In this document: piece after piece, positions 31,712 through 32,491 of the stretch
Numbering within the stretch: the stretch's first letter is position 1
Layout of the letters: each line of letters starts with the position of its first letter
DNA from: Oribacterium sp. UBA3737
Lineage (GTDB): Bacteria > Bacillota_A > Clostridia > Lachnospirales > Lachnospiraceae
Length of the DNA: 32,491 nucleotides
Assembly: GCA_002371295.1 (NCBI GenBank)
Contig: DFGZ01000227.1
Coordinates: 1 to 32,491, forward strand
Direction of reading: 5' to 3'
Notes under the pieces: model-generated
What the model was told of the DNA's origin: nothing
The model's input: only the letters and a program-made list of their open reading frames with translations
The model's database searches: none
Position numbers and translations under genes: made by a program

Positions 31712-32491
31712 ATGTTAAAAACAGTGGGACTTGGAATACAGGATTATGAAAAGGTCATAGAGCAAAATAACTTCTATATAGACAAAACAAAGTTTGTATC
31801 CGAGTGGTGGAGAAGTAACGATGATATCACTTTGATCACCCGTCCGCGTCGTTTCGGAAAAACACTGATGCTGAGCACGGTAGAGAAGTTCTTCTCGGTG
31901 AGACAGGGAAACAATGTTGAGCTGTTTAAAGGACTAAGTGTTTCAGAAGACACAGAGATGATGAAGGAGTGCGGCAAGTGGCCGGTACTCTTTGTTTCCT
32001 TTGCCAATGTTAAATCAGATACTTATAAGGGAGCATTACAGCAGTTTAACATAATCTTCAGTAAACTCTTATCTGCCTTGGAATTCATGAAGGGTAAGTT
32101 TAGTTCTGCTGATTTGGATTTTTACAATAAGATTTGTATCGACATGGATCCCGGGATAAGTTCAAGCTGCCTTGGGTATTATTGTAAGTGGCTAAGTGAT
32201 TATTATGGAAAAAAAGTCATTATCCTGATTGATGAATATGATACACCAATGCAGGAAGCCTATGTCAACGGATACTGGGATAAAATTGTCGGATTCATGC
32301 GGAATATGTTTAATGCGACATTAAAAACAAATCCGAACCTTCAGAAGGCACTTTTAACCGGAATCACAAGAGTCAGCCGAGAGTCATTGTTTTCTGACCT
32401 TAACAATCTGAAAATTGTGACGATTTCATCGGAACAGTATGCTGACTCATTTGGCTTTACCGAGAAAGAAGTGTTTGAATCACTTGATGCT
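31712..32491 (+). CDS. AAA-ATPase-like protein of the PD-(D/E)XK nuclease superfamily type (3' end outside window)
   Basis: 260 codons are open to the window edge. The product begins MLKTVGLGIQDYEKVIEQNN and contains YIDKTKF, then ITRPRRFGKTLMLS (Walker A-like, GKT, near residues 45-58) and VIILIDEYDTPMQEAY (Walker B-like DEYD near 170-185). TGITRVSRESLFSDLNNL follows near 211-228. This is the AAA-ATPase-like domain (PF09820) that normally precedes a C-terminal PD-(D/E)XK nuclease-like domain in proteins of 500-600 residues. These are abundant and often multicopy in Lachnospiraceae and Bacteroidetes, and their function is unknown. An AGAGG ribosome binding site lies nine bases before the ATG. 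The nuclease-like part is not in this window. Confidence 0.85.
   Translation, partial: MLKTVGLGIQDYEKVIEQNNFYIDKTKFVSEWWRSNDDITLITRPRRFGKTLMLSTVEKFFSVRQGNNVELFKGLSVSEDTEMMKECGKWPVLFVSFANVKSDTYKGALQQFNIIFSKLLSALEFMKGKFSSADLDFYNKICIDMDPGISSSCLGYYCKWLSDYYGKKVIILIDEYDTPMQEAYVNGYWDKIVGFMRNMFNATLKTNPNLQKALLTGITRVSRESLFSDLNNLKIVTISSEQYADSFGFTEKEVFESLDA

Overview
The window looks like a chromosomal segment of an anaerobic Firmicute, most probably a Lachnospiraceae (Butyrivibrio/Roseburia-like) species. The reasons are strong AGGAGG-type ribosome binding sites, moderate GC, the cobalt-early (anaerobic) cobalamin pathway with a CbiE-CbiT fusion, zinc-ribbon membrane proteins, C11 and S41 surface proteases and an AAA-ATPase-like/PD-(D/E)XK gene. 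Species identity is inference.

The backbone is an adenosylcobalamin (B12) biosynthesis cluster on the + strand, split into blocks. Block 1 (157-4098) holds cbiD, cbiF/cobM and cbiG. Block 2 (14067-17203) holds cbiH/cobJ, cbiJ/cobK and cbiET. Block 3 (17744-26833) holds a CbiA-CobT fusion, cobU, cobS, a short CobU-like gene, a cobC-like phosphatase and cbiB, with a metallophosphoesterase and a TraX-like membrane protein among them. Together these cover ring methylation, contraction and reduction (CbiH, F, G, D, J, E/T), a,c-amidation (CbiA), aminopropanol attachment (CbiB) and nucleotide-loop assembly (CobU, CobT, CobS, CobC). Not seen here: cbiL, cbiC, cbiP, the cobalt chelatase, the SUMT methyltransferase, cobD and the adenosyltransferase. 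No B12 riboswitch was recognised.

Between blocks 1 and 2 sits a roughly 10 kb envelope island (about 4100-14020). It holds two zinc-ribbon membrane proteins (one with eight 36-nt Q/N-rich repeats), a three-gene ABC exporter, a degenerate CPBP-type membrane protein, a YjdF-like membrane protein, a lipoprotein, a secreted protein and two terminators. None of it has an obvious link to B12.

Two decayed toxin-antitoxin loci lie inside the cluster. One is a 55-codon stub of an HTH antitoxin between cbiD and cbiF. The other is an intact mazE whose mazF partner is reduced to 29 codons by an apparent internal deletion; mazE has a palindromic operator in the region it shares divergently with cbiA-cobT.

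Beyond cbiB the minus strand carries two surface peptidase genes (S41-like lipoprotein, then C11 clostripain-like). After them come a remnant of sfsA and the 5' part of an AAA-ATPase-like gene that runs off the window.

The most distinctive theme is that most of the soluble B12 enzymes (CbiD, CbiG, CobK, CobT, CobU, CobC, and slightly CbiET) carry hydrophilic low-complexity insertions that lengthen them by 15-45%. CbiF, CbiH, CobS and CbiB are of normal length. In the CobT half, one insertion is a fourfold 42-nt tandem repeat.
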